DNA of 64,000 nucleotides from NCBI GenBank assembly GCA_021014325.1, contig CM037460.1, positions 21,234,044 through 21,298,043 of the forward strand, in the 5' to 3' direction. Position numbers and translations under genes: made by a program. Positions 1 to 11,094 of this stretch are shown here, piece after piece. The stretch is from Plazaster borealis. Its lineage: Eukaryota > Echinodermata > Asteroidea > Forcipulatida > Labidiasteridae. The notes beneath the pieces were generated by a model that was not told the DNA's origin, ran no database searches, and saw nothing but the letters and a program-made list of their open reading frames with translations. The first letter of the stretch is position 1; each line of letters begins with the position of its first letter.

Positions 1-2036
1 TCTTCAAATATCTTTTTAAAAGGTTATTTATTTAAACATCCAAAACACAGAAGTCAAGATAAGATGTAAGTGAACACATTTATCTGGTTTAAACCACTGA
101 CCCACCCGTGGGGAAAGCGCCTTCAATTTGTTATCGCTAAGCAGTTTTTAAGTTGTGGCCAAGGATTCAGCTTGCCCACAGAAGTGGGGCTACCTAGTTA
201 GTAGTTGTCACTTACCAAGCCTAAAATGGTGTTTAGTGAGTAGCGTTGTCCAGACCACTGAAGACCCTGAAATTGCTTCTTTTTTTTTCTTCATGATTTT
301 GATACTTTATATTAAGTTCAAAGTGCCTGTTCCTCTCTGTAAACATTTTGTCTAGCCCAGGTTGAACTCCTCCATGGCGTTTCATACAACGCTATGGTTA
401 CAGGGTAGTAAGGTCCCGTACCATTGCAAACAATTTTATCACAAAATGTTTCCATATTTGTACCTGATGGAGGAAGCTAAAAATTTGTTCACATATCCTT
501 GTGTCCGAAACTCCATGCCTGCTGGGTTCAAAATTGTTAATTTTATCCTTGGATGACATTATTTTTGAAAATAAAATGGAATATTCTGTACTGACTCCGT
601 ACATGTATGTGAAAATTTGCCCGCATGCGCACGCGCACCGACAATATTCATAGTAAGTCCGTCACACTCGTTCTAGTCTTGGTGCCACACTTTCTCGTTT
701 TGATTTGTCATAATTTTCACCACTAGAGGACGCTATCATCCATTGGACTGCTTGTGGGAATTATTTTTACAAATAAAAGCAAGAAGATTGATGAAACACT
801 TGATGAAATTACCCGGAAGTCGATGGAGTTGCTATGCATTTTGAGCATGTGCACACGTGCCCACATGTAAATCGGTACATAATGTTTAAAACGCTTGTGT
901 GGATCTGCGATTTATTTTCGGAAATAATGTCATCCATGGATATATATATATTTTTTTTTGACCCATCAAAAGTGTAGTTATGGACATAAAGAATATATGA
1001 ACGGAATTTCAGCTTTTCAAATCAGGTAAATATATGAAAAAATATTAGTAAAAATTTTGTTCGCATTGTAGAGAAGCTTTATACCCAGGACGTCAGTGCC
1101 ACTGCACTGACGTCCTACCAGGGCTACATTTTGTCAACCTTTGTGGACTTTTAGGTAAGGATATCTAAATTAAGGGATATACATGTATAAGTGGCAGGCA
1201 GATACGGTATTTTTGCCACAAATACCTTGAGAGGAATGTTTAAAAAGGGGAAATAAAGTCCAACATCCATTAAAAACTCAGATGGCAGTAGACTGGACAG
1301 GGCTGGAGTTTTACACTAGCCTGCGGGCCCGAGGCCAGTGATTTTAGCCTCGGGGCCAGTGAACTTATCTGGGCATCTCTGATTGTCTTGTGGGTTTTTG
1401 TTAACGTTGACTTTCAGCCTGATAAATGTCTTTCAATTCTGTTGAGAAGTGAAGAACATGTTCTTCTCTTTTCAATTGTCTTGTGAAAAAAAGTCTGGTC
1501 CAGTCTTGTGGATGTTCCACCAAAATTTGAGCCCTGCTGGAAGATAAACCATTGGTTAAAATTTTGTTTATAATATTTTAAACGTACCCCAAAATGTTGA
1601 CGAAAAAATGTAGACAGAATTTGCAAATTTTTAACACACGTGGTAGGTAATAGCTATGATTATTGCAGGGCCTGCTGTACAGGGAACCGATGGAACAACG
1701 GAACAAAATTATGTTGGGGTAATAAATCCAGTGGTTTAACCCCTAGTTTGGGCTTGTACTAACTAGTCCATGGGATTGTCAAATCTTAAACAACAAATTA
1801 AATGTGTATTAAATACAGGCAAATTATTTGTCCGTACCCTTAGTTTTCCACAATAATACCAGAAACAAACAAATCGTCACAAATCTGACATACAAGCTAT
1901 GGTACTGTTATGGATTTAGTCATCGGCATGTCAGACTTGCGACTGAGTTTAAAAATTATTATTATTTTTGTTTTTCAAAAAATAAATATTTGACATTTAA
2001 TTAAATTTGTTTTTCTTTCTGAAATCCTTTTTGCAG
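1..2036 (+). other. Intron 1 (3' part) of the ADP/ATP carrier gene; no exon found
   Basis: The stretch ends with a polypyrimidine tract and a CAG acceptor at 2034-2036, directly before the carrier exon. I looked for the missing first coding exon, which should carry the first PxE/DxxK/R carrier motif (PIERVK-like), and did not see it, so the gene start is probably left of the window. Apart from a short perfect hairpin at 1088-1115, I see AT-rich unique sequence and no supported gene. Confidence 0.7.
1088..1115. repeat. Short perfect hairpin with CRE-like arms
   Basis: Twelve-base arms (GGACGTCAGTGC and its reverse complement) surround a four-base loop. Each arm contains a TGACGTC core, so the site could fold as a cruciform or act as a paired CREB/ATF half-site. 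It lies in intron 1 of the carrier gene. No functional evidence is available. Confidence 0.6.
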
Positions 2037-2819
2037 GTCCAACATGCATCAACACAAATCGCCAAGGCTGATCAGTATACTGGCATTGCCAACTGCTTCT
2101 CAAGGGTAACCAAAGAGCAGGGCTTCTTTTCCTTATGGCGTGGAAACTTGGCCAATGTCATCCGTTACTTCCCAACCCAGGCACTTAACTTTGCCTTCAA
2201 GGACAAGTACAAGCAGATCTTTTTGAGCGGAGTTGACAAGAATAAGCAATTCTTCAGATATTTCGCTGGTAACCTTGCATCTGGTGGTGCTGCTGGTGCA
2301 ACCTCTCTCTGCTTTGTCTACCCACTTGATTTTGCCCGTACCCGTCTCGCCGCCGATGTGGGTAAAGCTGGTGCTGATCGTCAGTTCAGTGGTCTTGGCA
2401 ATTGCCTAAGCAGTATTTACAAGTCTGATGGCATGCTTGGGTTGTACCGTGGGTTCTCCGTCTCTGTACAGGGCATCATCATCTACAGAGCAGCTTACTT
2501 TGGCTTTTATGACACCGCCAAGGGTATGCTGCCCCCGCACCTGTCAAAGAATCTCATCATCTCCTGGATGGTAGCCCAGACCGTGACCACATGCTCAGGT
2601 ATCATCTCCTACCCCTTCGACACTGTACGTCGACGCATGATGATGCAGTCCGGCCGCAAAGACATCATGTACAAGAACACCATTGATTGCTGGCGGAAGA
2701 TCGCAAAGAACGAAGGTGCCAACGCATTCTTCAAGGGAGCCCTCTCCAACGTCCTGCGTGGTACAGGTGGTGCACTCGTTCTGGTGCTCTATGATGAAGT
2801 CAAGGCTATCATTTCATAA
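2037..2819 (+). CDS. SLC25A4/5/6-like: Mitochondrial ADP/ATP carrier (adenine nucleotide translocase), last coding exon
   Basis: This exon encodes 260 residues of an ADP/ATP carrier, which swaps cytosolic ADP for matrix ATP across the inner mitochondrial membrane. It opens with VQHAST after a TTTTTGCAG acceptor in phase 0, the position where vertebrate carriers also have an intron after about residue 37. Visible family marks are the second and third carrier motifs (PLDFARTR and PFDTVRRR) and the RRRMMM signature that separates ADP/ATP carriers from other SLC25 members. The stop is TAA at 2817-2819. With about 37 residues from the unseen first exon the protein would be about 297 residues, the usual length. 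The ATG at 2007 lies in the intron and is not the start. The exon is intact and clearly more GC-rich than its surroundings. Which vertebrate paralogue it matches (SLC25A4, A5 or A6) cannot be said. Confidence 0.96.
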   Translation, partial: VQHASTQIAKADQYTGIANCFSRVTKEQGFFSLWRGNLANVIRYFPTQALNFAFKDKYKQIFLSGVDKNKQFFRYFAGNLASGGAAGATSLCFVYPLDFARTRLAADVGKAGADRQFSGLGNCLSSIYKSDGMLGLYRGFSVSVQGIIIYRAAYFGFYDTAKGMLPPHLSKNLIISWMVAQTVTTCSGIISYPFDTVRRRMMMQSGRKDIMYKNTIDCWRKIAKNEGANAFFKGALSNVLRGTGGALVLVLYDEVKAIIS

Positions 2820-2920
2820 TGAGTGGCTTCCTGTCGCATTATAGATATGCCCAAATTATTTTGGAAGGGGAAGGGGAGGGGGGACTGGCCCAACTGCTTT
2901 GACGTCAAGATCTATTCATA

Positions 2921-2926
2921 AATAAA
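2921..2926 (+). terminator. Proximal AATAAA poly(A) signal of the carrier gene
   Basis: A canonical AATAAA about 100 bases after the stop codon, followed within 30 bases by a GT-rich stretch (TTGTGTGGTGGTGTT), the expected downstream element. This is a likely cleavage site for a short 3' UTR. Confidence 0.6.
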
Positions 2927-3961
2927 CCATAACTTGTGTGGTGGTGTTATGCATACGTATTGGCTTCTTTTTGTCTGAATTCTTTTACCATTCTTAGCTA
3001 TCTTAATGCTTAAAGACAAGAGAAGAAAAAAACACACCACAATTTGTAGAATAACTGTATATGGAATTGAATTTGGTTGTAACGTGTATGTGGAGATATA
3101 GTGTGTGGAATGTTTGATACTTGTACAGTTGTAAATCTACACAACGCTAACTCTAGAATGTCGTTTGATCCGTAGAGATGCACACAATTTCAACTGTGAT
3201 TCAACTGTTAAAAGTGATATTGAAAACACAAACACACCCTACCTGTAACCAGGCTTACCTCTAAAAACCACTCTTATTTTGCTGTGTATTATTATGCTCC
3301 CATTTGTCATGCACTTTAAGTGGGCTACATTCTATCAAGATTGTTGCTATTGTATTCTATCCACATTTTGATGGACAATTATTGCGAGACTTGGAAAACA
3401 TAGTATCTTCAAAAGCTTATAATATGACATGCACTTAAACAGTTACTTACTACTAAAGAAAGATTCCTCATATCAGTACGAGAGTTATTTAAACCTAAAC
3501 AAATCGTGACACAAAGTGGCTCCGATCCACACCATTTATATCTTGTACCGCTTTTGTTTTACATGAAACTAATCATACTAATAATAAATCTTGTTTGTCA
3601 AAGTCAAATGTTGATATATTGTAGACACATGGTTGGCATTTTTGCCATCTTATACTGTGTAAACGACCATGACAAAAATAATGGAAAATTATGTATTGTT
3701 TTTGCATTTTAGATAATGTGTGATGATTTTTTTTGTGTGGGTAAGAACTGTTGCATAAAGGGAACTGTTTTTAAACAATTTGAGCTTCAGTTTCTATATT
3801 GTTATTTAAGTGAATCCTAGGTGTTTATTAATTGCAGTGCAAGAAACTATTTATAAAGATAGTGTATCCCATTGTCCAATGTAACATCAACCATGTACAC
3901 TTAGACAACATCAGGCCATGTAATGAGTGATTACCCCTTTGGTAGCAGTATGCAATGATTC

Positions 3962-3967
3962 AATAAA
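3962..3967 (+). terminator. Distal AATAAA poly(A) signal of the carrier gene
   Basis: A second canonical AATAAA about 1.1 kb after the stop, followed by a T-rich stretch at 3990-4003. It could give a longer alternative 3' UTR. Only transcript data would show which signal is used. Confidence 0.4.
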
Positions 3968-4056
3968 ACAGATTTCAAGTCAACTAAGAATTTGTTTTTT
4001 GACTCTTAATAATGTGTACTTAGTAGATTGAAATAATTTCTGAACTTGCTGTGTAT

Positions 4057-4433
4057 AGGCATCGTACACGTTTGGTAATTATTCAAAATATATATAAGCA
4101 TAAAAACTGACTTGGTAATGAGCAACAGAGAGCTGTTGATAGTATAAAACATTGTGAGAAACGACTCCCTCTGAATTAACGTAGTTTTTGAGAAATACTA
4201 ATAGGTAATTTCTCACTAAAATAATAAAAACTTCTTGCAAGAAGTTTTTTTCCTAGATCTGAAAGCACACAAATTTGTACAAGAAGGGTGTTTTTTCTTT
4301 CATCATTTTCTTGCAACTTCGATGACCAACTGGGCCCAAATTTTCACAGGCTTGTTATTTTATGCATATGTTGGGATACACCAAATGAGAACACTGGTCT
4401 TTGACAATTACCAAACGTGTACGATGCCTTTAA
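4057..4433 (-). mobile_element. TTAA-type miniature transposon, copy A
   Basis: This is a reversed copy of the element at 6189-6549. The ends are inverted repeats: AGGCATCGTACACGTTTGG on the left, and its complement running into TTAA at 4430-4433 on the right. The left TTAA is mutated. The centre carries the AAAACTTCTTGCAAGAAG palindrome of subfamily 1. There is no transposase, so it is non-autonomous. Confidence 0.75.
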
Positions 4434-4787
4434 GCATCTGGGATGGGGGTTTGGATTGTGGTTAGGGACTTGGTAGGGTGATATGACGACAGATTGGGTG
4501 ACCAACCATCCATGCATCAAGAACACCACGTAAATCATGGGCCAAGTTCGCACAACAACCATTTTGTTGACAAAAGGCTTTAATTGGCTGGTACCCAATA
4601 CATGGTTTTCAGCATGAGTACCAGGCAGTAATGGCTGTTAGTCTACAATTATTGACTGTGCGAACTTGGCCATAACTTGTGGTGACATTTTGATATAGGC
4701 CGCATCAGAATTGTCTGCTACAGCTATTGCTGCGACGGTTGCTAAGGGTGTTCCAAGGGCAACCTATGCTTCAATGCATGTTGTATA
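4434..4787. other. Spacer with no recognised gene
   Basis: I see no coding signal or clear repeat up to about 4690. From there to 4787 the sequence (GGCCGCATCAGAATTG and following) resembles the ends of the foldback elements at 31165 and 51690, so it is probably the outer arm of the palindromic element that follows. Confidence 0.3.
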
Positions 4788-5196
4788 GACGATGTGACCT
4801 CTGACGTCATTCGAAAACCATAACATGATGCGCGCGCTTGTCGCCAGGCAAAACCTTTGTGTACTGACAGCCAGCTATAAAGGACACGCAATGTTACCAT
4901 GAGTACGTGTCTTCTTGCCCGGCGGAAACATGACTTGGACCAACAGAGGGCGGTTTGAATGTAAACAGAGCAGAGCCGTATATTGAGAGAGTTGCGACAA
5001 CTTGCGATTAGAATCCATTTTGTCTCCAAAAAATGCATTGGCGAATACAGGGTGCCAGACTAGTCTGCCCATTGGGTTGTGCTGCATTTTGGAACAAAAT
5101 GGCGTCCAGCAACCACGTGACCGGAGAAAGCTGGTCACTCCATGTCGCAACTCTCTCAATATACGGCTCTGAAACAGAGGTCACATCGTCTATAGT
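4788..5196. repeat. Nested foldback (palindromic) element
   Basis: Two sets of perfect inverted arms are nested. 4788-4807 pairs with 5177-5196 (20 bases) and 4971-4999 pairs with 5143-5171 (29 bases). The right-hand gap between arms is 5 bases and the left-hand gap is 163, so the left arm has probably gained an insertion or the right arm has lost one. ORFs here, for example at 5033-5401, are by-products. Confidence 0.7.
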
Positions 5197-5483
5197 CTTG
5201 GTTCCAAGACCTTCGCACCAAAATGGATCAATTCCAACAACACAATGCGCCACTATCATTGGTTCGAATTCTAGCTTAAGCGAAGGACATTCATCAGCTG
5301 CGATTGAATTCAGAACGAAAAGCACGCCCTCTGACGGGTTATCATGTTATGAGTATAAGATGGTAACGTCTTGGACCAAGACTAGTCGGTGTGTTGAGTA
5401 ACTAGTAGTGACCAAGCTGCAGCTTTGGTAAGGACCATATTTCCTAATGGACGTAGGGTGCGTTCAATGAACTTCCCTGGGTC

Positions 5484-5634
5484 GACCCAGCAGCCACTTT
5501 CACAAAACTTTACGCAACTGCCCAAGTCCATCGTGCAACATTTAGTGCGTAAGTTGGGCCACTTATGCAAATAACATGTTGTTGAAGTGGACTTGAGCAG
5601 TTGCGTAAAGTTTCGTGAAATTTGCTGTTGGGTC
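5484..5634. repeat. Foldback element with arms of about 48 bp
   Basis: The left arm begins GACCCAGCAGCCACTTTCAC. The right arm, ending TTGCTGTTGGGTC at 5634, is its imperfect complement, with a loop of about 50 bases. This is the typical shape of a hairpin-type miniature transposon. No target duplication could be assigned. Confidence 0.65.
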
Positions 5635-6188
5635 TGATTCCAGTGTCTTTGAGTACTTCATCGTCATTATTGTGGCTCACTTGGGTCAGACCATGGAGCA
5701 AAGTATCACAACAAAATTCTTTCTTTACGGCCGCCATTTTTATAGCAATCAAGTAAACTACAAGGGAAACTGACAGACCTTTTAGTAATATTCAGATAAC
5801 AATTTCCTAAAAATTTCAGAAAAAAAAAATGTCAAATCAAATTATATATAAAAAGCAACAAATTGCATGCTTAATAAAAGTTGGCAATACTGCACACAAA
5901 AAAAACGAATGAGAGGGAAAACAGTTTGGAATACATGTGCCATCCAAACGAGGGTTTTTAGGATAGGAATGGGGTCAAAAAAAAATATTTTCAACTTTGT
6001 TTCAGAGTTTTTTTATTGTGGACAATATAATAAGCTTAATTTTTTCGGCTAAATTTCCAGACTCAATTTTGAAATGTCAATTTACATAAATTGAGTTTTT
6101 AAGGTGATTTACATTTGAACTGCTTGCGTGCAAATTTTTAATTTGTCGGCTCAATGCAAGGTCATTAATTGCAATTTCATATAAACTC
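5635..6188. other. Spacer with no recognised gene
   Basis: AT-rich sequence with poly-A runs near 5820. I see no exon, tRNA or clear repeat. Confidence 0.3.
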
Positions 6189-6549
6189 TTAAAGGCACTG
6201 AACACGTTTGGAAATTGTCAAAGACCAGTGTTCTCACTTGGTGTATCCCAACATATGCATAAAATAACAAGCCTGTGAAAATTTTGGTAATCGAAGTTGC
6301 AAGAAAATGATGAAAGAAAAAACACCCTTGTACAAATTTGCGTGCTTTCAGATAGGAATAAAAACTTCTTGCAAGAAGTTTTTATTATTTTAGTGATAAA
6401 TTACCTCTTTCTCAAAAACTACGTTACTTCAGAGGGAGTCGTTTCCTACAATGTTTTATACTATCAACGGCTCTCCGTTGCTTGTTACCAAGAAAGATTT
6501 ATGCTAATATTTGTTTTGAGGCATTACCAAACGTGTACGATACCTTTAA
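6189..6549 (+). mobile_element. TTAA-type miniature transposon, copy B (subfamily 1)
   Basis: A complete copy bounded by TTAA on both sides (6189-6192 and 6546-6549). The inverted ends begin AGGCACTGAACACGTTTGG. The centre has a perfect 30-bp palindrome at 6357-6386. It encodes no protein. The TTAA flanks suggest mobilisation by a TTAA-specific (piggyBac-like) transposase encoded elsewhere, which is inference. Confidence 0.8.
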
Positions 6550-6739
6550 TGATAAAAAGGTCAATAAATGAAAAAATGTATATAAATTCGAAAAACCGAA
6601 AATCTAAATCAACAAATACAATTTACTCAGAAAATGATTGTTTCTTTTTGCAAAATACTGAAGACCATAAACCCCATTTACCAAGAACTCCAAAAAAATA
6701 TGCAAAAGCAATTTTATGAAATCATGCAAATTACACTAG

Positions 6740-8015
6740 ACCTTATATAGTCCTAAGCAGACTAATTTTAACGCTATTAAAAGAAAAAGTGTTTTTGTAG
6801 GCGACATGTGAACATAAAACATGTACACATTGCGTGTAGAAAAGGTCCTCATATGTACGGTACAAAGTTTAGGCTGATAAAGTAACTTTTCCATTGTGAT
6901 GTGCGCCAAATTCATGGCGAGTGCACCGCACGGTTGTACCCGTATAATGAGGGTTATTTTAGGCGCTATGTGACCATACAACGTACACACATGCCCCCGT
7001 AGAAAAGTCCTCACTTGTTAGGGACAAAGTGTGTGTCGCGAGAATAATAACTTTTTCATTGTGATGTGCACAAATTTGTCTCCCTAACCGTGGCGTATGT
7101 GCCGCACAGTGTACCCGTACAATGAGGGTTATTTTAGGCACCATGTGACCATACAACGTACACACATTGCCCCGTAAAAAAGGTCCTCACTTGTACGGGA
7201 CAAAGTGTGTGAAGCGAGAATTTACTTTTCCATTGTGTTGTGCACAATTTTCTTTACCTAACCGCGGTGCATTTGTCGCACGGTGTACCCGGAAAATGAG
7301 GGTTATTTTTAGGCGCTAAATGACCATACAGCGTGCACACATTACCCCGTTGAAAAGGTCCTCACTTGTACGGTACAAAGTGTGTGAGGTGAGAATTTAC
7401 TTTTCCATTGTAATGTGCACAATTTTCTCTCCTTTACCGCGGTGCATATGTCGCACAGTGTACCCGCATAATGAGGGTTATTTTAGGTGATGACCGTACA
7501 ACGATATTCGTTTCCTTGTACGGTACGTAGAAATTCTCACTTGTACGGTACAAAGCGTCGTCGTTCGGCCAATAACTTTTCCATTGTGATGTGCACAATT
7601 TGGTCGCCCTATGTTTTAGGATATGCAGCATCGTGTACCCGCACAATGAGGACTATTTTAGGCGTGGAGTTATACAATACAAGGTGTACACATTTACCGG
7701 TAGAAAAGGTCCTCATTTGTACGGTACGAAGCTTGTTTCTGGATATATAACTTTTCCGTTGTGATGTGCACAATTTTGTCTCCCTAACCGCGCCGTGTGA
7801 GCCGCACAGTGTACCCGCATAAATGAGGGTTATTTTAGGCGATGCGTGACCGCACAACGTGTACACATTAACGCGTAGAAAAGGTCCTCACTTGTACGGT
7901 ACGAAGCTTGTTTCTTTTGAAAAACATTTCCATTGTGATGTGCACAATTTTGTCTCCCTAACCGTGTGATATAACTGCCGCACAGTTTACCCACAAAATG
8001 GGTGTTATTTTAGGC
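6740..8015 (+). repeat. 175-bp satellite, left block (about 7 units)
   Basis: The landmark AAAAGGTCCTCA-like box recurs near 6839, 7001, 7176, 7352, 7528, 7702 and 7878, giving a period of about 175 bp. Each unit also holds a CCATTGTGATGTGCACAA box and a GTACCCGCATAATGAGGG box. Units are all in one orientation and about 80-90 percent alike by eye. ORFs here are frame accidents. The unit length is close to one nucleosome repeat, common for satellites. Confidence 0.9.
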
Positions 8016-8126
8016 CAACTGCACCCTCCTCTTTCACGCAAAGAAAAATGAGCATGGAGCAATCGGCCGCGGTGACAACTAATTCCAATACCTGTGGCAC
8101 ATCTAAAATAGGTGAATTTACAAAAT

Positions 8127-8598
8127 ATATAAACTGCTCACATAAAGTAAGGAAACTTTTTTTAATCATGTATATTTTTATCATTTATTACCCTCTTGTA
8201 TTATGTTGCATATCAATAGAAAGCTGAAGTGTTCTTCTTTAAAATGATACCAAATGTGCAATGATGACATGTTGCTGGACTTGGCCACATTAATGAGAAT
8301 GAGACTAAGTCACAAATCAAATGTGCCAAAATTAGCAATTTTGTGTTACTGTGTGAACAAACAAATTTACACTGTAATTCAAACAAGCGGTAATTTTGGC
8401 ACATTTGATTTGTGACTTTGCCTCATTGTCATTCATGTAGCCAAATTCAGCAACGTGTAATCATTGCAAATGTGGTATCATTTTCAAGAGGAACACTTCA
8501 GCTTTGCATTGATATATAACATATACAAAGAGAGTAATAAATAATAAAAATATACTTGATTAAAAAAAGTTTCCTAACTTTTTGTGAGCAGTTTATAT
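8127..8598. repeat. Long foldback element (472 bp)
   Basis: The ends (ATATAAACTGCTCAC and its complement) and most of the interior pair with each other. For example, GTGACTTTGCCTCATTGTC near 8412 pairs with the stretch near 8298, and the TTTAATCATGTATATTTTTA block pairs with 8545-8570. A loop of about 60 bases lies near 8340-8395. It sits between the 175-bp satellite and the tRNA-like array. There is no coding capacity. Confidence 0.8.
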
Positions 8599-8754
8599 CT
8601 AGTAGTTAAAGGAGACAAATATAGTAAGCATTTCATTTTCGTTAACAAATATGAAAGATGCATCAAATAAGGTCAAGCAAGTCATACGAAATGGCTTCAA
8701 TGAGGGATGCCTGCTTCATTTTCGAGGAAAATCAAGCTTGAAAATTATAATTTT

Positions 8755-10568
8755 ATGAGCTTGAGATATAGCTTGAGTAGAACGGTCAGCCCAACTGGAT
8801 ACATTGCATATTGCAAGACCATGGTTCAAATCAGACAAATCAGACAAAAAAACAACAACTTATTTTTACCGGAGTGTCAAAAAAAAAGGTGACACATTAT
8901 ATTGAAAGAAGAAAGGAGTATTCTTTTAATATCTACAATAAAGCACACTTCCTATGAGTAGAACGGTTAGCCCAATTGGATAACTGATGGTATTGCATAT
9001 TACAAGACCCTGGTTCGAATCCCAGTTGGCTCAGACAAAAAAGAAATTGTACCCTAGAGTAAAAAGAAAAGACATATTATATTGAATGAAGAAAAGAGTA
9101 TTCTTTATATCTACAATAAAACACATCTCTTATGAGTAGAATGGTTAGCACAATTGGATAAATGAAGGCATTGCATACTGCAACACCTTTGTTCGAATTC
9201 CAGTTGGCTCAGACAATAAATTTATATCTTTTTACCGGAGTGTCAAAAAAGGTGATACATTTTATTGAAAGAAGGAAAGAGTATTATTTATCTACAATAA
9301 AGCACACTTCTTACGAGTAGAACAGTTAGCCCATCGAACAACTGATGATATTGCATATTGCAAGACCCTGGTTCGAATCCCAGTTGGCTCGGACAAAAAA
9401 TATATGTCTTTTTACCGTAGTGTCAAAAAAAGGTGACACATTATTTTGAAAGAAGAAAGGAGTATTCTTTATATCTACAATAAAGCACAATTCTTATGAG
9501 TAGAACGGTTAGCCCAACTGGATAATTGATGGTATTGCATATTGCAAGACCCTGGTTCGAATCCCATATGGCTCAGATAAAAAATAAAATCGTTTTACCC
9601 TAGTGTCAAAAAAGGTGACATATTATATTCAAAGAAGAAAAGAGTATTCTTTATACCTACAATAAAACACATCTCTTATGAGTGGAATGGTTAGCACAAT
9701 TGGATAAATGAAGGCATTGCATACTGCATACACCTTTGTTCGAATCCCAGTTGGCTCAGACAATAAATTTATATCTTTTTACCGGAGTGTCAAAAAAAGG
9801 TGATACATTTTATTGAAAGAAGGAAAGAGTATTATTTATCTACAATAAAGCACACTTCTTATCCGAGTAGAACAGTTAGCCCATCGAACAACTGATGATA
9901 TTGCATGTTGCAAGACCCTGGTTCGAATCCCAGTTGGCTCAGGCAAAAAATATATGTCTTTTTACCGTAGTGTCAAAAAAGGTGACACATTATTTTGAAA
10001 GAAGAAAGGAGTATTCTTTATATCTACAATAAAGCACAATTCTTATGAGTAGAACGGTTAGCCCAACTGGATAACTGATGGTATTGCATATTGCAAGACC
10101 CTGGTTCGAATCCCATATGGCTCAGATAAAAAATAAAATCGTTTTACCCTAGTGTCAAAAAAGGTGACATATTATATTCAATGAAGAAAAGAGTATTCTT
10201 TATACCCACAATAAAACACATCTCTTATGAGTGGAATGGTTAGCAAATACATTAAAAAAAAAATACATTAATTTTTACCGGAGTGTCAAAAAAAGGTGAT
10301 ACATTTTATTGAAAGAAGAACAGAGTATTCTTTATATCTACCTTAAAGCACACTTCTTATGAGTAGGACGGTTAGCCCAATTGGATAACTGATGGTAAAG
10401 CATATTGCAAGACCCTGGTTCGAATCCCAGTTGGCTCAGACAAAAAATATATATCTTTATACCGGAGTGTCAAAAGAAGTTGACACATTAAATTGAAAGA
10501 AGAACAGAGTATTCTTTACATCTACAATAAAGCACACTTCTTATGAGTAGAACAGTTAGCCAATTGGG
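8755..10568 (+). repeat. tRNA-like tandem array with a 3-unit higher-order repeat
   Basis: About ten units of about 182 bp, each with a tRNA-like core. B boxes (GGTTCGAATCC or close) lie near 9012, 9191, 9370, 9553, 9738, 9920, 10102 and 10418. Most units have an A box matching TRGYNNARNNGG (TAGCCCAATTGG) about 40 bases upstream, and many have a T4-T5 run some 40 bases downstream. Three unit types repeat in order b-c-d: b at 9131, 9677 and 10226, c at 9311 and 9859, d at 9495 and 10044. This gives a higher-order period of 546-549 bp. The c type has a broken A box. The 10226 copy has lost its B box. The first unit (8755-8880) is the most diverged. The array stops abruptly at the next satellite. 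Confidence 0.88.
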
Positions 10569-10745
10569 AATATTAACTTTTCCATTGTGATGTGCACAAC
10601 TTTGTCCCCTATACTGCGGGGAGTGAGCCACACAGTGTACCCACATACTGAGGGTTGTTTTAGGCATAGTGTGCCCCATAAAACATGCTCACGCATTGAA
10701 AAAAAGGTCCCTCCCACAATGGTAATTACGAAACTTGTAGGTTGA
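10569..10745 (+). repeat. Single fragment of the 175-bp satellite
   Basis: It begins inside a unit (TTAACTTTTCCATTGTGATG) directly at the broken end of the tRNA-like array, and runs through the GTACCCACATACTGAGGG box to an AAAAAAGGTCC box. It shows that the tRNA-like array lies within, or next to, an older 175-bp satellite domain. Confidence 0.75.
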
Positions 10746-11094
10746 GAACATAACTTTTTTCATTACCATTTCAATGGCCTCCATGGCTCAGCTAGTTTTT
10801 GTGGATTGTATTAGTACTGAAAACATTCCATTTTAGAGTCATTTGTCTCAAAATATTTGGAGAATTTAAATCGAATAAGAAACAGTAGGACTTTCTCCCT
10901 ATACTCTTCAGCATGTTGGTTATTTAACACCAGCAGGGCTTGTGGGTATAGGATCACTGGTCTTGGGGAAGTGGGTTCCAGGGTGAATGTTTATATTACA
11001 ACTTCTCTACTTGATAACAGCTGATAAGAGTCACAGTAAAACCAGTGAGTAAAAATCAGAGATTTTGGCTAATGCGAAATTCTTGAAATGTTAA
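10746..11094. other. Spacer with no recognised gene
   Basis: I see no coding signal, tRNA or repeat that I can name between the satellite fragment and the next array. Confidence 0.3.

Larger units (their letters stand above)
2820..3985 (+). other. 3' UTR and downstream flank of the ADP/ATP carrier gene
   Basis: After the stop codon the sequence is AT-rich and non-coding, with two good poly(A) signals, so transcripts may end near 2945 or near 3985. I see no repeat or second gene here. The UTR end is inferred from the signals only. Confidence 0.5.

Noticed and set aside
155..556. Possible first exon of the ADP/ATP carrier in the 66- and 64-residue ORFs
   Set aside because: Neither frame shows the first carrier motif or the usual N terminus, and no donor in the right phase was found.
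5033..5401. 122-residue ORF with a matching antisense ORF
   Set aside because: Overlaps a palindromic element. Open frames on both strands are expected there.
8955..9030. Standard tRNA gene in the tandem array
   Set aside because: A and B boxes are good, but there is no acceptor stem pairing or normal anticodon arm, so I call it tRNA-like repeat, not tRNA.
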